In this document: piece by piece, positions 47,791-55,322 of the stretch
Position numbering within the stretch: position 1 is the stretch's first letter
Layout: each line of letters opens with the position of its first letter
Origin: VAXT01 sp038040395
GTDB lineage: Bacteria; Actinomycetota; Thermoleophilia; Gaiellales; Gaiellaceae
Length of the DNA: 64,000 nucleotides
Assembly: GCA_038040395.1 (NCBI GenBank)
Contig: JBBPIJ010000004.1
Span: forward strand, 1-64,000
Direction of reading: 5' to 3'
Made by a program: the position numbers and the translations under genes
The notes under the pieces: generated by a model
What the model saw: the letters and a program-made list of their open reading frames with translations, nothing else
What the model was told of the DNA's origin: nothing
Databases searched by the model: none

Positions 47791-49011
47791 ATGGAGGAGG
47801 AGCTGACCGCAGTGGTCGAGGTCTCAGTCGTCCTGCCTTGCCTCGACGAGGAGGAGGCAGTCGGCGCGGTCATCGACGAGGCCTGGCGCGGTCTCGAGAA
47901 GGCGGGCGTCGAGGGCGAGGTCGTCGTCGTGGACAACGGCTCCACCGACCGGTCGGCGGAGGTTGCTGAGGATCATGGCGCGCGTGTCGTGCACGAGGAA
48001 CGACGTGGCTACGGCAGCGCCTATCTGCGCGGGCTTGCCGAGGCGAAGGGCGACATCATCGTCATGGCCGACGCCGACGGCACGTATCCGCTCGATGACC
48101 TACAGCCGTTCATCGACGGGATTCGCAACGGCCAGGACATGGTGCTCGGCTCGCGCTTCCGGGGCCGCATCCAGCGCGGGGCGATGCCGTGGTCGCACCG
48201 CTGGATCGGCAATCCCGCCCTGACGGCGATCCTCAACGTCTTCTTCGGCGTGAAGGTCTCGGACGCGCACTGCGGCCTTCGCGCGATCAAGCGCTCAGCC
48301 TTGCCGGTGCTCCACCTTCAGTCGACCGGCATGGAGTTCGCCTCCGAGATGATCCTGAAGGCCGCGAAGCGGGGCCTCGTGGTCGGAGACGTCCCGATCG
48401 AATACCGGCCGCGCGTCGGCGAGTCGAAGCTGAACACGTTCAGGGACGGCTGGCGCCACCTGCGCTTCATGCTCATCCACTCCTCGACGTTCCTCTTCAT
48501 CATCCCCGGCGCGCTACTCCTGCTCCTCGGGCTTGCGATCATGCTTCCGCTGGCCGGCGGCCCGATCACGGCATTCGGGTTCGAGTGGCACATCCACGCG
48601 ATGATCGTCGGCTCGACCGCGACGCTCGTGGGCGGTCAGGTTCTGCAGATGGGGCTCTTCGCCCGTACCTACGCGATCCTCTATCTAGGTGACCGCGACC
48701 CGTACCTTCCGCGACTCTGGGGAAAGGTCCGCCTCGAGCACGGGCTGCTGCTGGGGCTTCTTCTCTCCCTCACCGGGATGGGGATCATCGCCGGCATCTT
48801 CGTCGAGTGGGCCTCGGGCGGCTTCCAGGCGCTCGGCCGGGAGCATCTGGCCCTGCTTGGGCTGACGCTGACCGGGCTCGGGGTTCAGACGATCTTCGGC
48901 TCGTTCTTCCTCAGCGTCCTCGGGCTGAGGCAGCACTTCATCCTCGACGAGAGCGGGCTGCCGACGCAGGTCGAAGAGCCCGCGCAGGTGCCAGTCGGCG
49001 GGCCTCGCTGA
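47791..49011 (+). CDS. Glycosyltransferase family 2 with C-terminal transmembrane domain (DPM1-like)
   Basis: 406 aa from ATG 47791. SVVLPCLDEEEAVGAVIDEA, VVDNGSTDRSAEVAEDHGARV and MADADGTYPLDDLQPFI (DAD metal site) place it with polyprenyl-phosphate mannose/glucose synthases. VSDAHCGLRAIKRSALPVL and FRDGWRHLRFMLIHS follow. Four hydrophobic helices fill residues about 230-380. It would make polyprenyl-phosphate sugars for enzymes such as the GT-C-type protein. Its 3' end overlaps DUF2304 tail to tail by 74 bp. Confidence 0.92.
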   Translation: MEEELTAVVEVSVVLPCLDEEEAVGAVIDEAWRGLEKAGVEGEVVVVDNGSTDRSAEVAEDHGARVVHEERRGYGSAYLRGLAEAKGDIIVMADADGTYPLDDLQPFIDGIRNGQDMVLGSRFRGRIQRGAMPWSHRWIGNPALTAILNVFFGVKVSDAHCGLRAIKRSALPVLHLQSTGMEFASEMILKAAKRGLVVGDVPIEYRPRVGESKLNTFRDGWRHLRFMLIHSSTFLFIIPGALLLLLGLAIMLPLAGGPITAFGFEWHIHAMIVGSTATLVGGQVLQMGLFARTYAILYLGDRDPYLPRLWGKVRLEHGLLLGLLLSLTGMGIIAGIFVEWASGGFQALGREHLALLGLTLTGLGVQTIFGSFFLSVLGLRQHFILDESGLPTQVEEPAQVPVGGPR

Positions 49012-49369
49012 CCTGAGCCTCGTTCTCTCGCACCTTGGACTCCAGTAGGGCAAGGCGCTGAGCAAGCGTCTTGTTCTGATCGGAGAGACGCGAGAGCACC
49101 GTCGAGTAGTGCAGGAGCACGACGAGGACGAAGAGGCCGGCGACCATGTAGAGCGCCGAGGGCGGGTAGGCGACGCCGGTGACGTCGGCCAGCGCGTAGA
49201 GGGCGCCTCTCCAGACGGCGAGCACGAGCATGACGACACCGGTGGCGATCCAGAGCAGCGCATAGCGCTCCTGGAGCTTCCGCTGGCGGATGAGCTCGAT
49301 CACGACGCCCACGATGACGACCACGGCCAGTGCCGCAACGAGCGTCAGACGTCCCGACGAGTAGGTCAT
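48938..49369 (-). CDS. DUF2304 family membrane protein
   Basis: 143 aa with three hydrophobic segments (LVAALAVVVIVGVVIELIRQR, YALLWIATGVVMLVLAV and ALYMVAGLFVLVVLLHYS), then a coiled-coil-like tail DQNKTLAQRLALLESKVREN. This is the DUF2304 layout, commonly found next to GT2 genes of the DPM1 type. It overlaps the following GT by 4 bp (ATGA) on the same strand, and its last 25 codons overlap the convergent GT2. Role probably in membrane presentation of the sugar synthase; not proven. Confidence 0.88.
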   Translation of the reverse strand: MTYSSGRLTLVAALAVVVIVGVVIELIRQRKLQERYALLWIATGVVMLVLAVWRGALYALADVTGVAYPPSALYMVAGLFVLVVLLHYSTVLSRLSDQNKTLAQRLALLESKVRENEAQVSEARRLAPARALRPASAARSRRG

Positions 49370-50067
49370 CGCGCAGGCCGGGGACGAAGGAGCCCGACGA
49401 ACAGGGCGAGGGAGACCTTGCTCATGTAGTAGAGGGAGCCGAACGCGGTGATCGACGAGCGACCGGACTCGCGCTGGCGCATCGCGACGGGCACCTCGAC
49501 CATCCGCAGTCGGTGGCGGAAGACGAGCACGGTCGCCTCCACCTCCGGATAGTCGTGCGGATAGTCGGAGGCAAAGAGGCGAATGCCGCGGCGGTTCATG
49601 GCGCGAAAGCCCGACGTCGTGTCGGTGACCCGCTGGCGGACGATGAGCGAGACGGCGCTTGCGAAGAGAGCGATGCCGATCCGGCGGCTGAAGGAGGGGC
49701 GGTAACGGCGCTGGCCCGCGAAGCGTGTGCCGACGGCGATGTCGGCCTCGCCCGCGAGGACCGGCTCGAGCAGCAGGGCGAGCTCGCGTGGGTCGTGCTG
49801 CCCGTCCCCGTCGATCTGGACGGCGACATCGAAGTCTTCCTGGCAGGCGTACTGGAGCCCGGTCTGTACCGCGGCGCCGATTCCGAGGTTGTAGGGCAGG
49901 CGGAGGACCCGGGCGCCGGCGGCTTCCGCGATCTCGGCGGTACCGTCGGACGAACCGTCGTCGACGACGACGACCTCGAAGTCTGGGTCAGCCTCGCGAA
50001 TCTCCGCGATCACTGCGCCAATCGAGCCCGCCTCGTTGTAAGCAGGGACAATCGCAGCCTTCCGCAT
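49366..50067 (-). CDS. Glycosyltransferase family 2, polyprenyl-phosphate mannosyltransferase-like
   Basis: 233 aa. AAIVPAYNEAGSIGAVIAEI, VVVDDGSSDGTAEIAEAAGARV, AVQIDGDGQHDPRELALLLEPV (DGDG metal site) and VTDTTSGFRAMNRRGIRLF match the polyprenyl-phosphate sugar synthase type. It lacks membrane helices, and the coupled DUF2304 gene downstream would supply them, a common pair. Start ATG 50067. Cytoplasmic, membrane-associated. Confidence 0.92.
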   Translation of the reverse strand: MRKAAIVPAYNEAGSIGAVIAEIREADPDFEVVVVDDGSSDGTAEIAEAAGARVLRLPYNLGIGAAVQTGLQYACQEDFDVAVQIDGDGQHDPRELALLLEPVLAGEADIAVGTRFAGQRRYRPSFSRRIGIALFASAVSLIVRQRVTDTTSGFRAMNRRGIRLFASDYPHDYPEVEATVLVFRHRLRMVEVPVAMRQRESGRSSITAFGSLYYMSKVSLALFVGLLRPRPAR

Positions 50068-50105
50068 AGCGCCTGTATCGGCCGCGCAGGCGTCCTGCTT
50101 GAAGC

Positions 50106-50897
50106 CTATTTCCCCCAGAACAAGCGGTGCAACGCCTGCTCGAGACGGGCCGGCACCGGCCGGTAGCCCCAGAAGGCCCGCTGCCAGAGTCGAGGCAAAT
50201 GTCCGAGCGCTCCTTTCGGAGGATTCCGGTAGAGCTCCGCGTGCTTGCGCCTCAGCTGGCGAAAGGCCTGCCGGTACTCGGGCCGGTCGCGTCCGTGCTT
50301 CGAGCCTGGGTGACGCCGGTACTCAACCGTCACCGCGTCGACCTGCTTCCCCTCCCAGCCGTGAACGAGTGCGTGCACCCAGTGCTCCCAGTCTTCGAAC
50401 TGCTGGAACTCCGGGTCGTATCCTCCGGTCTCCTCGAAGACCTCTCGTCGCGCGAGTGCGCTGAGCCCGATCGTGTGGCGGTACAGGAGCGCGTACGGGT
50501 CGTACGGCGGGAAGCGGAGCTCGCCCTCCCAGTCGCCGAAGAAGCGCATCCGCCCGTACGCGAACCCGAGCCGGGGGTCCTCGGCAAGCGGCGCGCGAAG
50601 GCTCGCAAGCGCGCCGGGCGCGAGTCGGTCATCCGCATCCAGGACGAGGACAAACGGCGTCTGCGCCCGTGAGAGTCCGGCGTTTCGCGCACGTGCGACG
50701 CCCTGGTTTTCCTGGCGGATCAGCTCGACCGCCGCGGGCAGTTCGGGCAGCGGCTCGGTCGAACCATCGTCGACGACGACGACTCTCGCGCCCTCGCGGA
50801 TCGCGCTGTCGACGGCCTCAGTCAGGTAGCGGCCGTAGTTGAAGCACGTGACCACGACCGTGACATCGTCGTTCTTCAGGCCGCTGGGCGTGACCAT
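50106..50897 (-). CDS. Glycosyltransferase family 2
   Basis: 263 aa from ATG 50897. VTVVVTCFNYGRYLTEAVDSAI starts the fold. VVVDDGSTEPLPELPAAVEL, RQENQGVARARNAGLSRA and FVLVLDADDRLAPGAL (DADD metal site) are canonical GT2 motifs. TGGYDPEFQQFEDWEHWVHAL is the late conserved acceptor-side motif. Ends with basic and aromatic residues near the membrane-proximal tail. It is separated by only 24 bp from the divergent methyltransferase. Confidence 0.92.
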   Translation of the reverse strand: MVTPSGLKNDDVTVVVTCFNYGRYLTEAVDSAIREGARVVVVDDGSTEPLPELPAAVELIRQENQGVARARNAGLSRAQTPFVLVLDADDRLAPGALASLRAPLAEDPRLGFAYGRMRFFGDWEGELRFPPYDPYALLYRHTIGLSALARREVFEETGGYDPEFQQFEDWEHWVHALVHGWEGKQVDAVTVEYRRHPGSKHGRDRPEYRQAFRQLRRKHAELYRNPPKGALGHLPRLWQRAFWGYRPVPARLEQALHRLFWGK

Positions 50898-50921
50898 CCT
50901 GGTCTGTATCGTGCCGGTCGC

Positions 50922-51701
50922 GTGGCCACGACGACCGGATCGGCGCAAAAGGAGCGAGTTCGGAGCTTCTGGGAGGACGAGCCGTGCGGCTCGGTTTACT
51001 CCGATGCGCCCGAGGGAACGCGTGAGTTCTTCGACGAGATCGAGCGCAACCGGTACCGCGTCGAGCCGCACATCATCCCCTTCGCCGACTTCGAGGGAGC
51101 CCGCGGTAAGCGCGTTCTCGAGATCGGCGTGGGAATGGGCACGGATTTCATGCAGTTCGCCCGGGCAGGCGCGGTCGCCACCGGAGTCGACCTGACCCAG
51201 CACGGCGTCGACCTCGTGCGGCGGCGGCTCGAGCTCGAGGGGCTGGAAGCGGAGGTCAAGGTGGCCGACGCGGAGAGCCTCCCGTTCGACGACGGAACTT
51301 TCGACCGGGTTTACTCGTGGGGGGTCCTCCACCACACGCCCGACACGGAGAAGGCCGTTCGCGAAGCCGTGCGCGTGCTGCGCCCGGGCGGAGAGGCGTA
51401 CGTCATGCTCTATTCGCGCCACTCCTGGGTCACGTACGCACTCTGGACCCGGTTCGGCTTGCTGCGCGGACGGCCGTGGCGCAGCCTCAGGGAGATCCTC
51501 GCGCACCACATGGAGAGCGAGGGCACACGGGGCTTCACCAAGGGCGAGCTGAGGGCAATGTTCGACGGCCTGACGGACCTGACGGTCGAGAAGGTCGGCA
51601 CTCCCTACGACCGGAAGATCGCGGGGCCGTTGGCAGCCGTCACCGGAAGCCGGCTCGGATGGTGGCTGACCATCCGCGGCCGCAAGCCGAGCGCGGGCTA
51701 G
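50922..51701 (+). CDS. SAM-dependent methyltransferase
   Basis: 259 aa from GTG 50922; TATCGT ends 9 nt upstream. VLEIGVGMGTDFMQFARAGA is motif I, TGVDLTQHGVDLVRRRLELEG follows, and VKVADAESLPFDDGTFDRVYSWGVLHHTPDTEKAV is the UbiE/Methyltransf_11 pattern. EAYVMLYSRHSWVTYALW and the HMESEGTRGFTKGELRAMF part are found in glycan-cluster methyltransferases. Its stop overlaps the convergent flippase stop by 4 bp. Confidence 0.9.
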   Translation: MATTTGSAQKERVRSFWEDEPCGSVYSDAPEGTREFFDEIERNRYRVEPHIIPFADFEGARGKRVLEIGVGMGTDFMQFARAGAVATGVDLTQHGVDLVRRRLELEGLEAEVKVADAESLPFDDGTFDRVYSWGVLHHTPDTEKAVREAVRVLRPGGEAYVMLYSRHSWVTYALWTRFGLLRGRPWRSLREILAHHMESEGTRGFTKGELRAMFDGLTDLTVEKVGTPYDRKIAGPLAAVTGSRLGWWLTIRGRKPSAG

Positions 51702-53002
51702 CCGAGCGCGCCTCGAACCAAACGAGCGATCGCGCGCGGCCGCGGCCAGAGCCGGTCGTAGCCCCCAAGCTCTTGCGCGAAGAGACGTATGTGCAGGACG
51801 AGCAGGAGCGCGTAGGTGAGGCTCGAGGCGAAGGCGGCTACCCAGGCGCCCCGACCCGGTAGGAAGAGGACGTTCAGCGCGACGTTCAACGCGAGCCCCA
51901 CGGGCCATACCGCCACGGCTCCGATCGGATACCCGCGCCCGGCGAAGTGGTGGGCGAGGAGCGTCAGGAGGCCCAGGCAGTAGATGCCGGGCAGGAGCCA
52001 GTAGTAGAGAGAGACGGAGCCCTCGAACGCCTCTCCGAAGACGAGGCGGATGCCGGGTCCCGCAAGAGGAACCGTCATCAGGCAGAGCAGGCCGTAGAGC
52101 ACGGCCAGGGCGCCGAGCACCTCCGCCGTCGCCTCGGCAGGGTCGCCTCGGGCAACGCGCGGAAAGAGATTGATGCCGACCACCATCGGCAAGACGAACA
52201 TCCCGTCGGCGATCGTCGCCGTGACCGAGTACAGACCGGCCTCCTGTGAGCCCAGGTATGCGTTGACGAGCAGCAGGTCGACCCGGATCACGAGGTACGA
52301 GACGACGATTGCGACGTATGCGCGCAGCCCGTAGCCCAGCATCCTGCGAGCAAGCGCCCGGTCTGGACGGGCGAGCCACGGTCCCCTGCGGGCGAAGAGG
52401 ATGAAGTACGTGAGAGCGGCGCCGAAGCGGCTTCCGGTGACGACCGCCAGAGCGCCTGTCACCTGGAAGTCGAAGACCCAGAATCCAACCGCAATCGCGG
52501 CGAGCGTCAGCGCAAACTGCGCAACCTCGACGGCGTTGTACGCGACGACCCGACCCTCTCCGAGCAGGATGCTCTGGAGAAAGAGAGCCGCCAGAGCGGC
52601 CGGGATGCCGGCGAGCGCGACGAGCAGCGCCGTCCACCCCACTCCTTCGACGAGGCCGGGCGCGACGAGCTTGAGGAGAATCCCGACGCCGACCAGGGCA
52701 AAGCCGAGCACCCCCGCGAGCCAGAGGGAGTTCGTCACGATGCTCGGTCGCAGCTCGCGCTCCCGGGCGGCGAAGTACGGGTTGGCGCTCGTCACGCCGA
52801 GCCCGCCGAGGTGGACGAGCACGAGCGTCAGGCTGAACGCCACTGCGAAGAGGCCCTGCCCCGAAGGCCCGAGCTCTCGCGCCACGACCACGACGATCCC
52901 GAGGCCCAGGAGCAGGCTCGAGACCTTGCCGCCCAGAGTCAGGAACACGTCCGTTCGCAGGCGGGCCGGTGGAACGTCCATCGCGGGAGTGCTTTCGTTC
53001 AC
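51698..53002 (-). CDS. Oligosaccharide flippase (Wzx/MOP superfamily)
   Basis: 434 aa with 12 or more hydrophobic segments. The N-terminal DVFLTLGGKVSSLLLGLGIVVVVARELGPSGQG is the polysaccharide-biosynthesis (RfbX/MOP) motif. MLGYGLRAYVAIVVSYLVIRVDLLLVNAYLGSQEAGLYSVTATIADG is the central repeat. It would flip undecaprenyl-linked repeat units to the outer face. This gives the locus a Wzx route in addition to the Wzm/Wzt exporter at 27959-31873. It starts GTG 53002, divergent from the GT 19 bp away. Confidence 0.91.
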   Translation of the reverse strand: MNESTPAMDVPPARLRTDVFLTLGGKVSSLLLGLGIVVVVARELGPSGQGLFAVAFSLTLVLVHLGGLGVTSANPYFAARERELRPSIVTNSLWLAGVLGFALVGVGILLKLVAPGLVEGVGWTALLVALAGIPAALAALFLQSILLGEGRVVAYNAVEVAQFALTLAAIAVGFWVFDFQVTGALAVVTGSRFGAALTYFILFARRGPWLARPDRALARRMLGYGLRAYVAIVVSYLVIRVDLLLVNAYLGSQEAGLYSVTATIADGMFVLPMVVGINLFPRVARGDPAEATAEVLGALAVLYGLLCLMTVPLAGPGIRLVFGEAFEGSVSLYYWLLPGIYCLGLLTLLAHHFAGRGYPIGAVAVWPVGLALNVALNVLFLPGRGAWVAAFASSLTYALLLVLHIRLFAQELGGYDRLWPRPRAIARLVRGALG

Positions 53003-53021
53003 GTGTGATGAGATTCGGCCT

Positions 53022-54179
53022 GTGAGGCGGCTCCTCCTCGTTAGTCACCGCCCGGTCGACCAGGCGGGAGGCCCGGCGGCGCGCTGGCGCTCGTTCGTTC
53101 ACCACTTGCCGGAGCACGGCTGGGAGGTCGCCGTTCTCTCCGGGCCGGTGCGGGCGAGCTCGGACGAGTACGGCGCCGGGGGCCGCGCGGAGACTCGCGC
53201 GCGCGTGATGGGAGCGCTCGGGCGGGTCGCCGATCCGGGCTTCCGGCTGCTCGGGCTACGGCCGGAAGCGCTGCCTCTCTCGACGACCTGGATTCCGCGG
53301 GGGACGGTGCACGTGCGGCGGCGCCTTCAGGCCGAGCGGTACGACGCCGTCCTCGCGACCGGCCCTCCGTTCGCAGGGCTCGTCGCAGCACGGCGCGCGG
53401 CCGGCGACGTGCCGCTCGTCGTCGAGCTGCGTGACCTGTGGGCCGGCAATCCAGCGTACGACCGAGGCGGCCCGGTCCTGCGCCGCCTCGAGTCCTGGGT
53501 CGTACGTGGAGCGAGCGCCGTCGTCGCCGTGACGCCCGAGGCCGCGGCCGATCTCCGAGAGCGACACCCCGGCGCGCGCGTCGAGGAGATCCCGAACGGC
53601 TTCGAGCCCGAGCTCCTGGAGATGCGCCGCGACACGAGCGGGACGACGATCCTCCATTCGGGAACGCTGACGAAAGACCGCCCGCTCGCGCCACTGCTGG
53701 CCGCGTTGAAGCCGCCACTGCGGCTCGTCCTGCACGGCTACGTGGCGCCCGAGATCCGTGCGGAGATCGAGACGTCGGGAACCGAGGTCGAGATCGTGCC
53801 GCCGTCGGAATGGAAGGACGCGATCCAGCGCATCGCCTCCGCCGACGTCGCGCTCGTCACGCAGGCGCGCACCGCGGGCGACGCAACCGCAGTCGCGGCG
53901 AAGGTCTACGAGTACCTCGCTCTCGGGAAGCCCGTCCTCTCGATCACCGAGGGAGGCGCGACCGAGGCGCTTCTGCGCCGGCTCGGAGCGGATCAGTTCT
54001 GCGCACGGCTCGACGACCAGCCCTCGATCGAAGCCGCCCTCGACAAGATCCGCGCCCGCGACCTGCCGCCGCCGGTCTCACCGGAGAAGCTGGCCCGATA
54101 CGAGCGCCCTCGCCTGACCGCGGAGCTCGCGGACCTGCTTCAGCGGGTCTCGGCGACCGCCGGCTCCTCGAGGGGGTAG
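53022..54179 (+). CDS. Glycosyltransferase family 4 (GT-B)
   Basis: 385 aa from GTG 53022. LLLVSHRPVDQAGGPAARWRSF is the WecB/GT4-like start. VVELRDLWAGNPAYDRGGPVL, VVAVTPEAAADLRERHPGA and EEIPNGFEPELL are acceptor-side motifs. ILHSGTLTKDRPLAPLLAAL and VYEYLALGKPVLSITEGGATEALL form the donor half with the EX7E-equivalent. The start is divergent from the flippase. The end overlaps the convergent wecB by 40 bp. Confidence 0.9.
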   Translation: MRRLLLVSHRPVDQAGGPAARWRSFVHHLPEHGWEVAVLSGPVRASSDEYGAGGRAETRARVMGALGRVADPGFRLLGLRPEALPLSTTWIPRGTVHVRRRLQAERYDAVLATGPPFAGLVAARRAAGDVPLVVELRDLWAGNPAYDRGGPVLRRLESWVVRGASAVVAVTPEAAADLRERHPGARVEEIPNGFEPELLEMRRDTSGTTILHSGTLTKDRPLAPLLAALKPPLRLVLHGYVAPEIRAEIETSGTEVEIVPPSEWKDAIQRIASADVALVTQARTAGDATAVAAKVYEYLALGKPVLSITEGGATEALLRRLGADQFCARLDDQPSIEAALDKIRARDLPPPVSPEKLARYERPRLTAELADLLQRVSATAGSSRG

Positions 54180-55261
54180 CCGGCCAGGACGTCGACGATT
54201 CGCTCAGACGCCTTGCCATCCCAGAGCGGCGGTACGCGGGCTTCCTTCTCGGTCGCGGCGGCGAGCAGTGACGGCACCTCCGCGATCCGTTCCGGCGCGA
54301 GCCCGAGCAAGACGTTCGTGCCCATCGAGACCGTGATCGGCCGCTCGGTGTTCGGGCGCAGCGTGAAGCACGGGAGCCCGAGAAACGTCGTCTCCTCCTG
54401 GATGCCGCCCGAGTCCGTCAGGACTCCCGCCGATCCCGCGACAAGGCTCATGAACTCGATGTAGCCGAGCGGTTCGAGCAGTAGCAGCCGGTCGAGGTCG
54501 ACGTCGATCGCCATCGCCTCGAGCGCCGCGCGGGTCCTCGGATGCACCGGGAAGACGATAGGCAGCTCGGCGGAGAGAGCAGCGAGCTGTGCCATCGCCT
54601 CCGCGACGAACTGGCCGTCCACCCAGTGCCGGTGGAGGGTGACGACGAGGTACCCCCCGCGCTCGAGGCCGCGCTCCGCCGGCGCGTCTCGCGCCTCGAT
54701 CCGCTCGCGCATGGCGACGAGCGAGTCGATCATGGTGTTGCCCACATCGTGAATCGCCGAGACAGAGCAGCCCTCGGCGAGCAGGTTGTCGCGAGCCTCG
54801 GGGGAGTGGATGAAGAGCAGCTGGGAGAGCTGGTCGGCGACGACCCGGTTCAGCTCCTCCGGCAGCGAGCGGTCGAAGGAGCGCAGGCCTGCCTCGACGT
54901 GGCCGAGCGGAATCTGCAGCTTCGACGTGGCGATCGCGGCCGCCATCGTGGAGTTCACGTCGCCCGGGACCAGCACGATGTCCGGCTCGGACTCGAGCAG
55001 AACCGGCTCGAGCCGCTCCATGACGGCGGCGGTCTGCTGCGCGTGCGAGCCGGATCCGACCCCGAGCGAATAGTCCGGCTCGGCGATCCCGAGCTCCTCG
55101 ATGAAGATCTCGGACAGCTCCCGGTCGTAGTGCTGCCCCGTATGGACGAGGACGTGCTCGAACTCGTCGCCGCGGCGCTGAAGCTCGGCCGCGATCGGTG
55201 CGATCTTCATCATGTTCGGCCTCGTGCCGACGACCGACAGGATCCTGCGGCGGGTCGCCAT
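54140..55261 (-). CDS. wecB: Non-hydrolysing UDP-N-acetylglucosamine 2-epimerase
   Basis: 373 aa from ATG 55261; TATCCT (55276-55271) lies 9 nt upstream. ILSVVGTRPNMMKIAPIAAEL, VLVHTGQHYDRELSEIF, VPGDVNSTMAAAIA, GHVEAGLRSFDRSLPEELNR and VLTDSGGIQEETTFLGLP are all WecB hallmarks. It converts UDP-GlcNAc to UDP-ManNAc, a precursor for ManNAc or ManNAcA in the glycan. Convergent overlap with the GT at 53022-54179. Length is typical. Confidence 0.95.
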   Translation of the reverse strand: MATRRRILSVVGTRPNMMKIAPIAAELQRRGDEFEHVLVHTGQHYDRELSEIFIEELGIAEPDYSLGVGSGSHAQQTAAVMERLEPVLLESEPDIVLVPGDVNSTMAAAIATSKLQIPLGHVEAGLRSFDRSLPEELNRVVADQLSQLLFIHSPEARDNLLAEGCSVSAIHDVGNTMIDSLVAMRERIEARDAPAERGLERGGYLVVTLHRHWVDGQFVAEAMAQLAALSAELPIVFPVHPRTRAALEAMAIDVDLDRLLLLEPLGYIEFMSLVAGSAGVLTDSGGIQEETTFLGLPCFTLRPNTERPITVSMGTNVLLGLAPERIAEVPSLLAAATEKEARVPPLWDGKASERIVDVLAGYPLEEPAVAETR

Positions 55262-55322
55262 CGGCTTCAGAGGATAGATAGCCGCCCCGTCACCGGCCTT
55301 CCTTGCCGATACTCTCAACCGC
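55262..55322. promoter_or_regulatory. Divergent promoters of wecB and the dehydrogenase/oxidoreductase operon
   Basis: 61 bp. Minus strand: TATCCT at 55276-55271 is 9 nt before ATG 55261. Plus strand: TACTCT at 55310-55315 is 7 nt before ATG 55323. Both give leaderless or nearly leaderless mRNAs. The segments between them show no clear operator. Confidence 0.5.

Noticed and set aside
50106..53117. A 1003-codon open frame on the minus strand
   Set aside because: Only its last 264 codons (from ATG 50897) are a real GT2. The rest lies antisense to or in another frame of the methyltransferase and flippase genes and is Arg/Pro-rich, as expected of a high-GC shadow.
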